From Siphonodentalium dalli (Eukaryota > Mollusca > Scaphopoda > Gadilida > Siphonodentaliidae): 64,000 nt of DNA. Of this stretch, positions 26,100 to 40,700 are shown one piece after another. Each line of letters starts with the position of its first letter. Position 1 is the stretch's first letter. The notes under the pieces are model-generated. The model was not told the DNA's origin and made no database searches. It saw only the letters and a program-made list of their open reading frames with translations. The stretch spans positions 113,606,723 through 113,670,722 of the forward strand of contig CP136063.1 of the NCBI GenBank assembly GCA_032622095.1, written 5' to 3'. The position numbers and the translations under genes were made by a program.

Positions 26100-26540
26100 A
26101 GATAGCAATGATACGTTGGCCCAACGTTACAACCGTTGTCATAACGTTGGCTTGCCAACGGTTGGCAAAAAATACGTTGGGCCAATGTATTATTGCCAAC
26201 GTTAAACCAACGTTGGCAAGCCAATTAACGCTTAGCCAACCGTTGGCAAGCCAACGTTGGCCCAACGCATCAATGCCAACCGTTGTCAAGCCAACGTTGG
26301 CAAGCTAACGTTGGCCCAACGTATCAATGCCAACCGTTGGCAAGCCAACGTTAAGCCAACGTTGGTAAACCAACGTTGGGCCAACGTAGCCATGCCGAAC
26401 GTTGACAAGCCAACGCTGGGCCAACGTTGGCCCAACGTATCAATGCCGACCATTGGCAAGCCAACGTTTGGGCCAATATTGGCGAACGTTAGCAAACAAC
26501 GTTCAGCCAACGATGGCAACACAAACTTGGACAAATTAAC
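26100..26540. repeat. Palindromic minisatellite built on GCCAACGTTGGC
   Basis: About 440 bp of repeated CCAACGTTGG / CCAACCGTTGGCAAG / GCCCAACGTATCAATG blocks. The higher unit of about 40-45 bp alternates CAATGCCAACCGTTGGCAAG with CCAACGTTGGCCCAACGTAT. The core is its own reverse complement, so both strands read alike and long cruciforms are possible. Confidence 0.9.
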
Positions 26541-26759
26541 GCTTACTCAACATTGTTCAGGACAAATTCAAATTAACGCTGACTCAACAGTGTTCAGGAC
26601 AAATGTTTAAACATTAATATACGTACATTTTATTGTTGAAGCATCGTTTAATTGAAGTTGCAACATTGTATTTCTAAATTTGCAAATAAATTGAAGAATA
26701 TTTATTTCAGTTGAATTAATAAGAATATCAAGATATAATGATAACTTTATTAATGCAAC

Positions 26760-27190
26760 TCATTACCAGGGTCCAACCTGATTTTGGGTATATGATTAAT
26801 TATTTAATTAAAACTGTTTATTAGTGCCCCTTTAAGTCAGCGGCGGTCAACTGCACCTACACCATGACACTCCTCGCATCAATTTACCCCTGTTAATAAA
26901 TTTTCCAAGACCCGATTCCAACCATTTTGGGTATATAATTAATTATTTAGTTAAATTAATTATTAGTGCCATTTTAAGACATCTGATGCGTCAACGGCAC
27001 CTATCCCATGACACTCCATGGGTCAAGTGACCCCTGGGGTCCAGCTGTTTGGTCATCTATAGCCAAAATATTTTTAAATGAATTATTAGTGCCATTTTAA
27101 GACATATGAGGTCAATGCAGCCTATCTGTTAATACTTCGCGGGTAAAATTACCCTGTACAAATTTTTATCTCCGAGGGTCAAGCCGTAAA
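26760..27190. repeat. Three tandem diverged ~150-bp units of a dispersed family
   Basis: Units share GGTATATxATTAATTATTTA, ATTAGTGCCxxTTTAAG, GTCAACxGCACCTA and CCATGACACTCC. Related single units occur at 60285-60445 and 50915-51000 (CATCTGAGATCAAAGGCAC). Confidence 0.7.
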
Positions 27191-27194
27191 CACC

Positions 27195-28580
27195 CATATT
27201 ATATTAGGCGTAATAAAGCAACATCACACGACACAATCGATCAGACGATTCAGCGACCGATTTCGCGATTCAGTGGCCTGGCACCAACGACTCGGTGGTG
27301 CCCTTATCAATTTGGATCAAACGATTCAACGATCGTGTACAAGTATTATATATGAATATACATGTATACATTATATTAAATGACAAACTTAGATGTGGGC
27401 CCCGGGTATAGGGAGGGTCTAGTTTACCGAATTGGGGACGATCAACGTATGTTTCTTCATGGATTCATTATCCGTTTAGAGTAGACATTGCAAATCCACC
27501 ATGTTGACTCACAGTAACATCCGGGGATGACTCGAATGAGATAGGCCTATACATAGCGAGTCACCATCGACAGATCGTCAGATCAAACCGGGAACAGATC
27601 GCACAAAGCTAATTATTGCGTTACAATGGTTCATTGTTATTATTATAAAATACATTTCAAATGCATTCCACAATCAATTAGTTCCAATGCGCGTACAAAA
27701 TGGAAACCACCCCTGGGAACCGGTCCTGCTAGAAACAATTACATCTGTTTGGATCTATGTTTACAACTGATGATTTTCTTTAAAAAAGTATTCAAAAACA
27801 CACCAACCTCAGAAGAAAATAGCGTGCATTTTTTTTCGTCTGATGTGGTAGCAGGAAAATTTATGTCATAAAAAGTATTAAACATGACATATATTTTTTC
27901 ATTGATATTCGTTTAGTAACCGCTCTATATAAATTAATGTTTTAGTGAATATTTACCTGTATTTTAAGACGTACGTGATGTCTTAATATTGTCACTGATA
28001 GCGCGGGCTGGACCGGGCGCCAATATGGCGGCACATTGTTAATACGGCCCTTTGGCGTATGAAGCTGTAGTATAGGGCGCGAAGCGCCCATGCAGGATGG
28101 TCGAACAGATCGAGAGATCTTCTCCTTGACCCCAAATTTGTTGTTTTGGTGATATCTTGCATAACAAAAGCCCATCAAAAGTCTACATGTCCGTCCATGG
28201 CAAAGTTTTATGGATACATCACACGAGCTTTAATGGGGGGTGGGGGTGCCCGCGGTGTCCCTGATGAGGTTGATGTTGTTGATGGTGCTGAGCGAGCCAT
28301 GAGTGGTGCGCTGAAATGGAGAATGGGGCCCCTGTTAAAAGTGTGTATAACGCAAGCAGGTAAACAATTGCTATGCAGTTTGGGCCCACCAATTGCGCTG
28401 CAGAGAGAGCTTGCATTATACTGTGACATGTTTTTGGATTTTTATGTGGGGATATGGGCCTATATAGATTCACGTTTAATGGGTACACCCGATCCACCGC
28501 TATATTTATACCTTAAATGAGTTAACACTAGCATTTAACATTATGATAAGCAATCATTCATCTGGACGGCTTTCTTTACA
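27195..28580. other. Upstream region of the FAD-enzyme gene; no gene recognised
   Basis: An open stretch at 28146-28520 begins with low-complexity Gly/Val-Asp residues and has no recognised homology. The promoter and 5' untranslated exons of the downstream gene probably lie here, because a good acceptor (CTTTCTTTACAG, ending 28581) sits six bases before its start codon. Confidence 0.4.
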
Positions 28581-28587
28581 GTGAGAC

Positions 28588-28713
28588 ATGTCCGAAGCTT
28601 CGCCCTATGACGTTTGTGTTGTTGGAGCTGGTTTGATAGGCGCTTCGACAGCCAAATATGTGTCACATAATCGGACGCTCAAAGTGTGCCTCATCGGACC
28701 CGGAGAACCACAG
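28588..28713 (+). CDS. FAD enzyme exon A (start, Rossmann GxGxxG)
   Basis: ATG six bases after the acceptor CTTTCTTTACAG, so at least one untranslated exon may precede it. 42 codons, phase 0, donor GTAAGA. Encodes YDVCVVGAGLIGASTAKYVS and ends GPGEPQ. Confidence 0.92.
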
Positions 28714-31700
28714 GTAAGATTGAACGGTAAACAAACAATAAATCAAGTAAAAGAGAAACATGCATTCATGATTGATGTGTTATACCCGCGTATGGTTTGA
28801 CGAGGGATTTGGAATAGGTATATGTGTCCAATGCATTGACCGGTAATGCTAAATGTATCTGTGGTAACCCGACCGCCCCTCCAAATAAAAAACGAGCCGC
28901 CTCCTCGTGATTTTATTGTTTGTTTTTCAAATTTTCCTTTGACTCGTTTAAAAAAAAAAAAAATCTCCCAATTTTACTTTACTCTTCCAATTTCTAATAG
29001 TTGCTGATTTAATTCTATGAGCCATTACACTAATTAGCTTGCAAAATCGCGATCACAAAACATACCAAACCGGGATTAGTGGCCTAACAATTTTAAACAT
29101 CCAAAAAGGCGACACCTCGAAAATAGGCAACTTTAACCCGAAATATAGTCATTTAGACATGTGGGCCATCTTCACTGTGTTGGAACGGAAGTGAACGATG
29201 TATCGCGGTAATCGAACATAAATAAAAGTCGCTCGCCTCAGCTTGACTACGGTACGTATATTTTCGTCTTTCCCTCCAATTGTGTCAAAATCCCAGCCCG
29301 GATGCAAACCTTCCTCGATGAGGGGTATGTTTCGCTACATTTTCGTACTAATTTCGTTTCAGTACCGTGTCTAGTTCTCTCGTAAATCAAGTTTAAACCT
29401 CCTATTTTCGTGCTAAAAACACGTCACGTTTGCGATCAAAAGCACATTTTTCAAACTATACCACGTCTTATTTTATAACAAAGACATGTTTTGGGTGCCT
29501 TAATATCCCATTGAAAGCCACGCTTAGCGTTTGTCCCCCCGTTTCGTGTGTTTTCCCGAAATACGAGCCCGATTTGAAAGCGCGGTGCTCCAACAGAATT
29601 GAACGCACGGTAATATTTGACCAAAAAAAAAACATTGAACGCACGGTATTTTTATTATTATTTGTATTGAACGCACGGTAAACATTCGATTACACCATGT
29701 AAAATGCCTTACTCTTAAACATTTTTGTATATTGGAGTGAAAACTGAGTCGCTAGTATTAAAATAGATTATAGACCACCAATAACAAACACATATGGACA
29801 TAATTGAACTCATATTACGGTCGTAATCTACAATCTTTGTTTCAACATATAACACTTTTAATTTATCCCTCAAGCTGGTGCCAAAATATGCTATAATAGG
29901 GTTTTATATGGAGTGGCAAGGTGTTTTGAACCGAAATACATATAATGTCCATGCATTAACATGGATGTGGTTGTACCCCCCCCCCCCCCCCCCACCCCAA
30001 TTGATAAAATAATTTAGCCCTCAAGCTGGTACCAAAATATGCTATATTAGGGTTTTATGTGGAGTGGCATGGGATTCTGAACCGATATAAATATAATGTC
30101 CATGCATGAACATGGATGTGGTTGTACCCCCCCCTCCCCCAATTGATCAAATAATTTAGCCCTCAAGCTGGTACCAAAATATGCTATATTAGGGTTTTAT
30201 GTGGAGTGGCTTCGGGTTCTGAACCGAAATAAATATAATGTCCATGTATGAACATGGATGTGGTTGTACCCCTCCCCCCATTGATCAAATACTACTAATA
30301 GTTGGAAAATTTAACCCTCCAATTTAACAGCATGCAGTTGGAAAATTCAGACTTTAACCAGGTAGAATCTTGATCTTTCTGGCTTGATTTTAGTCTAAAT
30401 TTGCATTTTTTCACTCCAATATACAAAAATGTTTAAGTGTAAGGCATTTTACATGGTGTAATCGAATGTTTACCGTGCGTTCAATACAAATAATAAAAAA
30501 AATACCGTGCGTTCAATGTTTTTTTTGGTCAAATATTACCGTGCGTTCAATTCTGTTGGAGCACCACGCTTTGAAATCGGGCTCGTATTTCGGGAAAACA
30601 CACGAAACGGGGGACAAACGCTAAGCGTGGCTTTCAATGGGATATTAAGGCATCCAAAACATGTCTTTGTTATAAAATAAGACGTGGTATAGTTTGAAAA
30701 ATGTGCTTTTGATCGCAAACGTGACGTGTTTTTAGCACGAAAATAGGAGGTTTAAACTTGATTTACGAGAGAACTAGACACGGCACTGAAACGAAATTAG
30801 TACGAAAATGTAGCGAAACATACCCTCATCGAGGCAGGTTGGCATCCGGGCTGGGATTTTGACACAATTGGAGGGAAAGACGAAAATATACGTACCGTAG
30901 TCAAGCTGAGGCGAGCGACTTTTATTTATGTTCGATTACCGCGATACATCGTTCACTTCCGTTCCTACACAGTGATCTTTGGGTATGGAATATATTTATT
31001 AACTCAATTTGATATGTGTAGGAGAGTTGACCAAGGGAAACTAAATGACTTTTGACATACATGACAAGTGATTGTTTCATAGAAATTCTGTTTGTTGGTG
31101 TATCTGTTTAAGGTCTCAAAGGAAGCTCCAGCTCTGTTAGGTAACTCCAAGGTCGCTGGTGAAATAATACCCTTAATGCTTTAATATTCTGTTTTAGTAT
31201 GGAATACTTTAATTATCTGTAATTAATTTTTCTGATAGTTAGGCAATAACTATATGTAACTCCAGTATGAAAATCGGACACAAACATTGATGATTTGTTG
31301 TGGAATGTGCAGGGAGGTGGATTTTTTTTCAACCGGTTGAATATTGTTCACATTCAGTGAACTCATGCTTTAACGCAGCAATGTTATTATGGGATAGCTA
31401 CTGCAACTCCACATACTAACTTATATCATTCATATATTAGTCCTGACTACTAGTATATAATTTGAATATAATAATTTCTACTATATAATATATAATAAAA
31501 TCTGTATCAGATTTATAGAGGTACTGACTTTGTATCAGCTGGTATATGCACGTCGTGTATCAGATTTATAGAGACACCGACTAAGTATGAGTATATACAT
31601 GTCATGTATTAGATTTATTGAGACAATGTCTTAGTATATACTGAGTATGTACACGTCATGTATCAGATTTATAGACACTGACTTAGTATGAGTATATACA

Positions 31701-34700
31701 TGTCATGTATCAGATTTATAGAGACACTGGCTTAAAATGAGTATATACATGTATATGCATGTCATGTATCAGATTTATAGACCACTGGCTTTGTATGAGT
31801 ATACATGTCATGTGTCAGATTTATATATAGAGGTACTGAATTAGTATGAACTGGTATATATACTGTTGTTTTATTCATTAGTTCATTAATATTTAAACAT
31901 CTTATTTTTGAAATTCATCTGATAGAGTGTCATTAGTTCAATTCAAAAAATTGGCAATTTACCAACTACGGTATATGTTTTTCCAAATTGCAGGAGCCCC
32001 GGACCCTTTCCCTAAATACCCAGGATTATCCCTGCTAGACCAAACGTTAGTTTGGGATGTTTGCATTTTATTTCGTCTCCCCCCCCCCCCCCCTGTGGTT
32101 TGGTATAAACTCAGGAGTCGTACTATGTCTCCCAGTTTTAAATTTGTGCACAGTGAACACATGAGTGCGCGAAAATTAGTACTGCTCGAATCTAAATACG
32201 AGTAAGGTAGTGCAAGAGTAATCATTTTCTCATTTTATATTATTAAAGTTGAAAAGGATTGAACGAAAATTACAATTATATGGCAATATTTGTGGTAAAT
32301 TTGAATGTCATAAATATCTTAAGTTTAATGTGCCAAGATCACTTACCAGATATCTATAAGTACAATGAGGCTAAGTGCCCTTAGAACTGAACGATACAAA
32401 AGACCTCAACCGGTTACCGGTAGAAAAGATCGCATATGTCAGAAATGCAAAAAATGTATATAACAGAAGACGAGGAACATTTCAATGATTTCATACTACA
32501 TTGCGGTAACAAAACGGAACTAAAATAGCAATATTAACAGCAGTGGATTTTCCTTGGGTTCCCAAGAATCTATAACATTGTTAAAAAGGTAATTGAGCCC
32601 ACAACATCAGAAGGAAACTAATTTTATAAAAATTAGCACAGTGCTGTGATAAAATTAAATCAGTTAAAGCCATTGTGATAATATCATTTGAAATTCCAAC
32701 TGTAACCCTTTACAATTTCCAGGGTAAATTTTACACGGATATGAGCGATGACTCCAATTTCAGAATAGCACATTTCTCACCTGAGGTGTTTTGTGAGAAT
32801 AAAATAATATTTTGTTCGTTGATCACTGAAAAACAATTATACCCGCGGTGTCATATACTCAAAAGTTAACCGAATGGGACAAGAATATCCTTATAAATAA
32901 GTAGGCTAAATCCAGAAGAGTTTAACACCTTATGTAATCACATGTGTGATTCATATATAGCCTCCAATCTGTTATCTCAAATGTTAAAGCTTCCGAAAGC
33001 GGACATCTGTATTACCGTGGTAACTTTCCCCCTATTATCAAGATAAATTACGCTAGTAGAATCCCACATAAAATACCGGTAAAATACCTTGGTGAAATAC
33101 ATGGGTTGGTCTACGTGTGATATGGTGACCGTTCACTAGATTAATTTTACTAGAATAATATTACCTGATTCCAATCACCCTGCATGGTAGAATACCACAG
33201 CATACCAGCGTGTTTTTACCATGGTTTACCAGAGTGTTTTTTATTATAAGGAGTTACTTGTATATCACAAGCATAATAGTTCAGCTACCGGTATGTCAAT
33301 TCAATGCATGATACATATAGCATCATTTCACATGCATATTAAGCCAGATATCATTTACTTGTGATTTGTTTTATACCTATACAACTTTGAACAATTGAAT
33401 TACATAAATCGCCTTAGGAAGTGCAGGGGACCCACCTGTACCCATTGACCCATTGTAGATGATATAAAATGTTTGGGATGTCTGAATACATCTTTAATCA
33501 CTGAGTACTGGCCCGTGTACCATCTGACACTCAGGACAAAAAGTTCCAAATACCCCATAACTCCGTAGAACAGAATGGCAGAAATAATGTTCAACGAGAA
33601 AAATAAAATAAAAATAAAATAAAATGACTTTACCACCTTCGCCCCTGTTTTATTTTCTCCCGTTACCACAAACACATGTGTATTTAGCAGCCTTATTTAT
33701 ATGCATCTCGCGACGCACGCAATGGATGTTTTCTTAAAGGCCCACTTAATATTCGAATGACCAGATTACATTATACACAACATATCCCATATTATATACC
33801 ATTTGGAAGAGGAACCAAAAATATATATATTCCACCAGAATACGGAACAACTGTGACCTTGGAGTGTCCCCTAAGTGATAGAGATTCTCAGATTCACTCC
33901 AAGACTCCCCCCTTGTCAACCCAGAATGCATCCGAATTCAAACTAATAGAGTTATTCCCTTCCATTGAGAATAATAGACTCTACAGTACAGTCTGGATCA
34001 AAATTAATCACATAACACACATCAGTACCCCGACAAAACAATATGTTCCCAGTTTATTCGACCGGATCAGTTGATAATACAATGTTTTGGAGCTTCCTCT
34101 TTCAAATGGTATATAATGTGGAATAAGTTTTATATAATGTGATCTGGTGGTTCGAAAATTAAGTGGGCCTTTAAGTCTGGAATCCATGGCCATGCTTGAC
34201 TGAATAATGTTCATGCCGCGCAAGACGCGACATATACACCACCCTGCACTAAGATCAAACTTATATCTAAAATGTATTTAAAGTACATGTAATTTCAACA
34301 GGAACTGAACGTGAATCATGACAGGGCTATATTCGGGGCGCACTACGACGAGGCAAGAATCACAAGAGACGCAGACAAGATACACGAATGGAGCATTTTG
34401 GCCCAACGTTCAATTGACCGTTACCGAGATATCGAGAAGCAAAGTGGTATGTCACACGCGTGCATGCGTGTAATGTAAAATAATATAAAGTTATAAAACA
34501 ATGTTGTGTACAATATATGTTTTTCTTGTACGAGTCCAGGTTGTGGTGAAAAATCATATTGGACAAGACGCGTAGCGTCGAGTCCAATATGACTTTTCAC
34601 CACAAATGGGCGGGTACAAGAAAACACAATCATATTGTACACAACATTGTATAATGGCATTTTTATTATCCATCTGTATGTTTGTCCAAATAACGTCACC

Positions 34701-37700
34701 CGGAGTCCCGATAATTTTTAATATATCATGTGACGGCTTTTTATCATTCATAAATCTCGTTAGTTAAAAGGTGAATAATAATATAATTTAATATAGAGGT
34801 ACATATTGGAATTTGGTTATTGAACATTTAGTCTACAACCACACTCGTAATTTGTTTGAAAAGGTTCAGGCATCCAATCCACCCATCACATGCAGCTATA
34901 TATAATCTATAATGCACATGCCAGGCATGCAATTTTGGTAGACCATGCCATGATTATTCGACAAGTTCAAAACATGGGAACGTTTGGATGTTCTGACCAA
35001 TTATGAAGGGGAATATTATATATAACATTGAACAAACAACCAATGCATGGAATGTATTTCTTAATTAATGCGTACAATTGTTCCTTAATTATCTAATTCA
35101 CTGCAGAATAGGGGTGGTCCCAGCTCGAGTTGCATGCTTGTTATGATCCGGGAGAAATTCCATGTTTGTAAGTGAAGCAAATCAATATTGGCTCAAACAA
35201 GTCACCTAAATCATGCAATCTCGAGATGGGATCTTCACCTACTGTGAAATACCTTATCAAGGAACAGGTATTAACTATAAAAAATATCTATAACCTGCAC
35301 TTTTTTTGCAATGTTATAAACTTCCCTGTCAGAATATCATAACATTAAATGCAAGTTTTGAACTCGTGGAGTATTATTTCTACGGGCATAGTAAGTTAGA
35401 GTAAAGATTCATAATTTTATCTAGCAGTTTTGAGTGAACATCTTCATGAATTCGTGTGCTACTTCTGCAATTGATATCTATGTAAATACAATGCCAAGGA
35501 TTATTTCATTATTGATTCTTGCAAGATAAGCCGTATATATGAGAAGACTTAACTTCTGACAAAATTTAATTTCAATTGTGCAATACAGCCTTTGAACTTG
35601 TATTACAGCCGCCAATCAAATATAAGAATCGACGAGTCTAATTAAAACGGTGTTATATACCGATTCTCATGTTATATCGTTGCTCACATATACAGATCAC
35701 ATATAGTTACCGGTGTTGCTAATACATGTTATTTCTTTTCTTGCACATCATACATGTACGGAAGAACTAGGTTTTTTTTATATATAAACTATATATGACC
35801 TTTAATGTAGCCGTAACTATTGGTCCAAATTGGTACAGGGAAACAGTAGATTAAATGTATTACATTTGACGAAATACATGTATAATCGTTATCCTTTACG
35901 AGTAATGCATCGCATATACGGTGGTGACGTGCCCATGCCCCTTTGTATGTACAGACCCATCGGACGCTGCATAAAGGCTCCATGCAGAAGGGAGCCCACA
36001 TGGTTGATGGTTCAGCTAGTATTGTATAATTATTACGATTATACACGTATATATGCACATACTCAGTTAAAGTGCATTGCGGCGGCCTATCGAATATAAT
36101 GTTACGATATATATAGCATATATGTCAATATCATCTTCCAATGTGCACATACGTGCCCTAATCTATTTACGTGTAGCCACGTATGTTGATTTAAACACGA
36201 GCGTCACGTATATTGCATGATACAACTGGATCAGAGATCATGCGTGGGCACGTTCACGTTATTATCTACATAATTGGTACTTTCTATACTTATAGTTCGA
36301 GTAGTCACACTGTGTCAGGCAGTTTTAGGGACAAACCAGACATATGCATGGCCGACATTGGCAGTGGACGTATAACTCCACTTCCGACAAAAGTCGAACA
36401 ATTTGTCAGACTGCTGAATAATATTTTTCCACATCTGGTCCAGAGAATTATAGTATGTTATGCTCGACGTTCGAAGTTAAGAGTACATGTGTATTTTCAA
36501 TCTACCCCCGGACCCCAGATACAGTCTATTATATGGAACTATTTTGAAAACACGAAACTGATACATTTAGAACAGTCGAATTTATATTCGATTTCAGGCT
36601 CCAGTGGGACTGTTTATTCTTTAATGTATGCAAATACATAATTCCCTCACGTAGTCTTGGTCCCTCGCTGGCATATGGGGAGGTTTAGATTGAACAAAAA
36701 CTTTCTATTTCGCTGTCAATCATAACATACTATAATTCTCAATAGAAAGAAATAAACTAAGATACGAATATAAACTGAATATATGTGAAGAAAATACAAG
36801 TCATGTTACCTGTACACGTTTAGTAAACGTTTATTTTTAGACACCCTTTTATTGGATATAAGAGGTGAAACAATACATTTCGCAGCAAAACGAAAAAGAG
36901 AACACAAAAAGAAAGAGGACGAATTAAACAAAACTAAAGTAAAATTGGAAACAACAGTTGATAACAAGGACCAAGGTCTAACAGAAAGAGATGAATTATT
37001 GGAAAAATTACAAAAAATAGACTCTGAGCTCTATGAAATTAGAAAAGAAGATACGAGGGGGGCAATGATAAGATCTAGAGCCAGGTGGATTGAAAACTGT
37101 GAAAAACCCACAAAATATTTCTTGAATCTCGAAAAGCGCAATTGCATTTCTAAAACTTTATCGATGCTCACCGACTCCACTGGTAAAAAACATTGATAAT
37201 CAGTCCGACACAATGAACGAAGCAAGAACATTTTACAATACTTTATATGCATCTAAAAAAAAACAACCGATTTGGATATTAGCGCTATCCCCGGGGAAGA
37301 AAGTTACCCAGTGCTAACAAACGATACTGCAAATAGCATAGATGGACTGTGCAATAACTCTAAACGAACTAACAAACGCATTGAAAAGATCACAAAATGA
37401 TAAAAGTGCAGCGGTCTGGATGGATTTCCGTATGAGTTTTGGAAATTTTGTTGGCAAAACTTAGGTCAAATTCTTTGTGAATCCCTTCGTGAAGCATTTG
37501 ATACTGGTGAATTATCGATAACCCAAAAACAAGGACTTATTACTCTTCTTCCGAAAAAAGATAAAGAGAGACATCTTTTAAAGAACTGGCGTCCGATATC
37601 TCTGTTAAATATAACATATAAACTAGCATCTTCTTGTATAGCTGAACGAATGAAAAATTTTCTATACCCGATATAATCAGCCATGACCAAACTGGTTTCT

Positions 37701-40700
37701 TAAAAAATCGGTATATTGGAGACAACACTAGATTAATTTATGATATTATCCATAAGACAAAATCAGCTGATAAACCTGGTCTTCTGCTCCTGCTAGATTT
37801 TGAAAAGGCATTTGACTCAGTATCATGGAAATTTATAAATAAATGTCTTGACCTCTTTAACTTTGGTGATGACATAAAAAAATGGATTTATACTTTCTAC
37901 ACAAATATCAACTCATCTATTCTGATAAATGGACATATATCTCAGAGCTTTCAACTAAACCGTGGCTGTCGGCAGGGTGACCCAATATCGCCTTATATTT
38001 TTCTGATATGCTCAGAAATCTTAGCTATCATGATCAAATCTAATAAACGCATCAAAGGTATTAACCTCGGCAATTTTGAATACAAACTCACACAGTATGC
38101 AGACGACACAACTCTTATCTTAGACGGCAGAGAAGAAAGTCTAAGGAAAGTATACAATGTATTAGCACTATTCGCAAATTTTTCAGGTTTGAAAATTTAC
38201 CCTAGCAAGTGTCAGGCATCGTGGATAGGTTCTTATACTGGGCGTAGAGATGGCATATATGCTCAGATCTTGGTATCAGATTTGATAGCTCATTTGATCT
38301 TTTAGGGATTCATTTTGATACACACCTTGACAAAATGAAAATCAACTACGATACAAAACTTGCTGATGTGAAACGACTGATTGAAGCATGGAAACACCGA
38401 TTACTGACACGTATTGGTCGAATAACTGTAATAAAATCACTTATACTCCCAAAATTAACACACCTTTTCGTGTCACTTCCAAATCCCGATAAAACATTTA
38501 TGAAAAAATTGGACACTATGCTTTATAATTTTCTATGGAATTCAAAACCACCCCATGCATCCGGATATGCTCGTAGCGGAAGACATGCTCGTAGCGGAAT
38601 AACCACATGGCCCGCGATTTGCACATCGTCTTTAGTTGTCGTAAGTTATTTCATAAAAACACGGTTTATTTTACCTTGATTTTTTTTAAACGTTAACAGC
38701 GATAATCGGTCTACAGAAATGAGCGGTTGTGGTTTCCGCAATTTTCATATTACTGTTCGATAATCTGGTTTTATGCGAAAATTATGACCTGAAATTGAAA
38801 TACTTACTCGATATAAGTTTTATCAAATTTTAATGAATCATTGCATTGACACATTATATAACATACAGTCTCTGAAAGTTTGATATCTTAGCTTCAAAAT
38901 GAACTGGACATGTTTGCGATGTCAATCATATTAGTGCCCGAAAAATTAATTTCCATGGAGGCACTCACTTGATTTTGGGGCATGTCTATAGCAAACGTAA
39001 AACCACTGCTATAGACATGTCATATTTTCTTGCTATGACCTGCATATATGGTTATTTTTTACTATGGAAAATGTAGAACATGACTGAAAATGTTGTCTAT
39101 TATATTAAGGGAATATCCGCGGAAATAGCAATGTATGCAAAGACTATATTGTCTGGGCTGTTACCACAGAAATCGCAATTTTATGTAAGAAATGCAAATT
39201 TTGCCACAATTTTTGGACTAACTTCCCGGTAAAATAGGATTAACATGCGTCCATGTTTAAAGAAGTTTGATGTACAGTTGGGTAAATTATAGCCACAAAT
39301 AGTACCACCACCGTCCACCACTCGTATGTGTTGGTTTCGGTGCAACATGTGTCTAACCGTGAACGGTGTGCAAATCGCGGGCCATGTGGTTATTCCGCTA
39401 CGAGCATGTCTTCCGCTACGAGCATATCCGGATGCATGGGGTGAAAACGCGATCGAGTGAAACGTGAAGTTGTATGCCAAGATTACAAAAACGGTGGCTT
39501 GAAAATGGTTAATGTCAATAATTTTATGCTGTCAACGAAAATAACTTGGGTGAGACGCCTCATAACAAAGTGCGCCAAATGGATGCCCCTTACAGATATT
39601 TCATTATGCGAAGACCCCATGTTCCTTACATATGACCATGGCTATTTAGAGAAACAGGCAAAGAAATTAACTAATCCATTCTGGCATGACGTTTTGTTAT
39701 CATTTGTCAAATTCTTGCAACAAAATGTGAACAATTGCATTATATCCACATGTACGCTGTGGAATAATCCAAATATAAAACAATATGGGAAGGTAATAAA
39801 CTTCACTTCTTGGCGCGAAAAAGGGATTATGTATATAAACGATATGCTAGACAGTAAAGGTTCTTTTCTTTCACAAGAAGCCATACATAGGAAATTTAAT
39901 ATACGCACAGACTTCATCACTCTAAACACTATACAGCATCAGATAAAATTAAGTGCAAAAAGGCTTGGCCAACAGATAACTCGTGTTTCTTGCCCCATTC
40001 TACCCACTAACTTCAGCACTTTGCTTAAAAATTCACGGGGAGGACAAGATTTTTACAAAGCTTTGAACGATACTCAAATTACGACTAAAGCGCGCACAAA
40101 ATGGCAATCACAGTTTCCTGATATGGGAAGTGCATTATTTACATATGACAAACTACACTTTCTCACGACGCCTGACACCAAGCTACAATGGTTACAATTC
40201 CGAATAAATTCTAGAATATTATCAACTAATAACTTTCTACACATTTCTAATATAAGACAAGATGACAAATGTGATAGGTGTAAAAGTGAAAAGGAAGATA
40301 TCAACAACATTTTTTGGGATTGTTGTCATGTGCAGAAATTTATTAGAGATATCTGTAATTGGGGAAAATATAATGATATAAATCTCTATCCCACAAATAT
40401 GACGATGATTCTTGGCACACCACCCATTAGTAAAAACTATACTACAAACTTACTCTGGCTTTTAATTAAACAATGTATATATCGGTCTAAATTTAAACCC
40501 ATCGTTTTGTCTGTTAATGTTTTCCTCAAAGAGTTGGCATATAGATACAATTGCGAAAAATATGCAGCACGATGTCAATCGAAACTTTCAGAATTCTTGA
40601 AAAACTGGTTCCTTATAGAAAAAGCTTTAAACAAACAGGCGACTTAATCAAAAATCGACAAAGTTACTTTGATTTTTTAGACTGCTATCGATTATCACCC

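Noticed and set aside
28146-28520. 124-codon frame just upstream of the FAD gene start
   Set aside because: Gly/Val/Asp low-complexity start, not in a continuous frame with exon A, and an acceptor site separates it from the start codon.
33400-33675. Minus-strand 91-codon hydrophobic frame resembling a membrane protein
   Set aside because: The hydrophobic part comes from AAAAT/TTTTA-rich simple sequence; no family match.
36213-36641. 142-codon plus-strand frame upstream of the LINE
   Set aside because: No recognised family, no repeat or splice evidence; compatible with chance in a window of this size.
38549-39443. Interpretation of the CAC-ended element as an intron of the LINE ORF
   Set aside because: No GT-AG boundaries; perfect inverted repeats and a 5-bp duplication show it is a transposon insertion.
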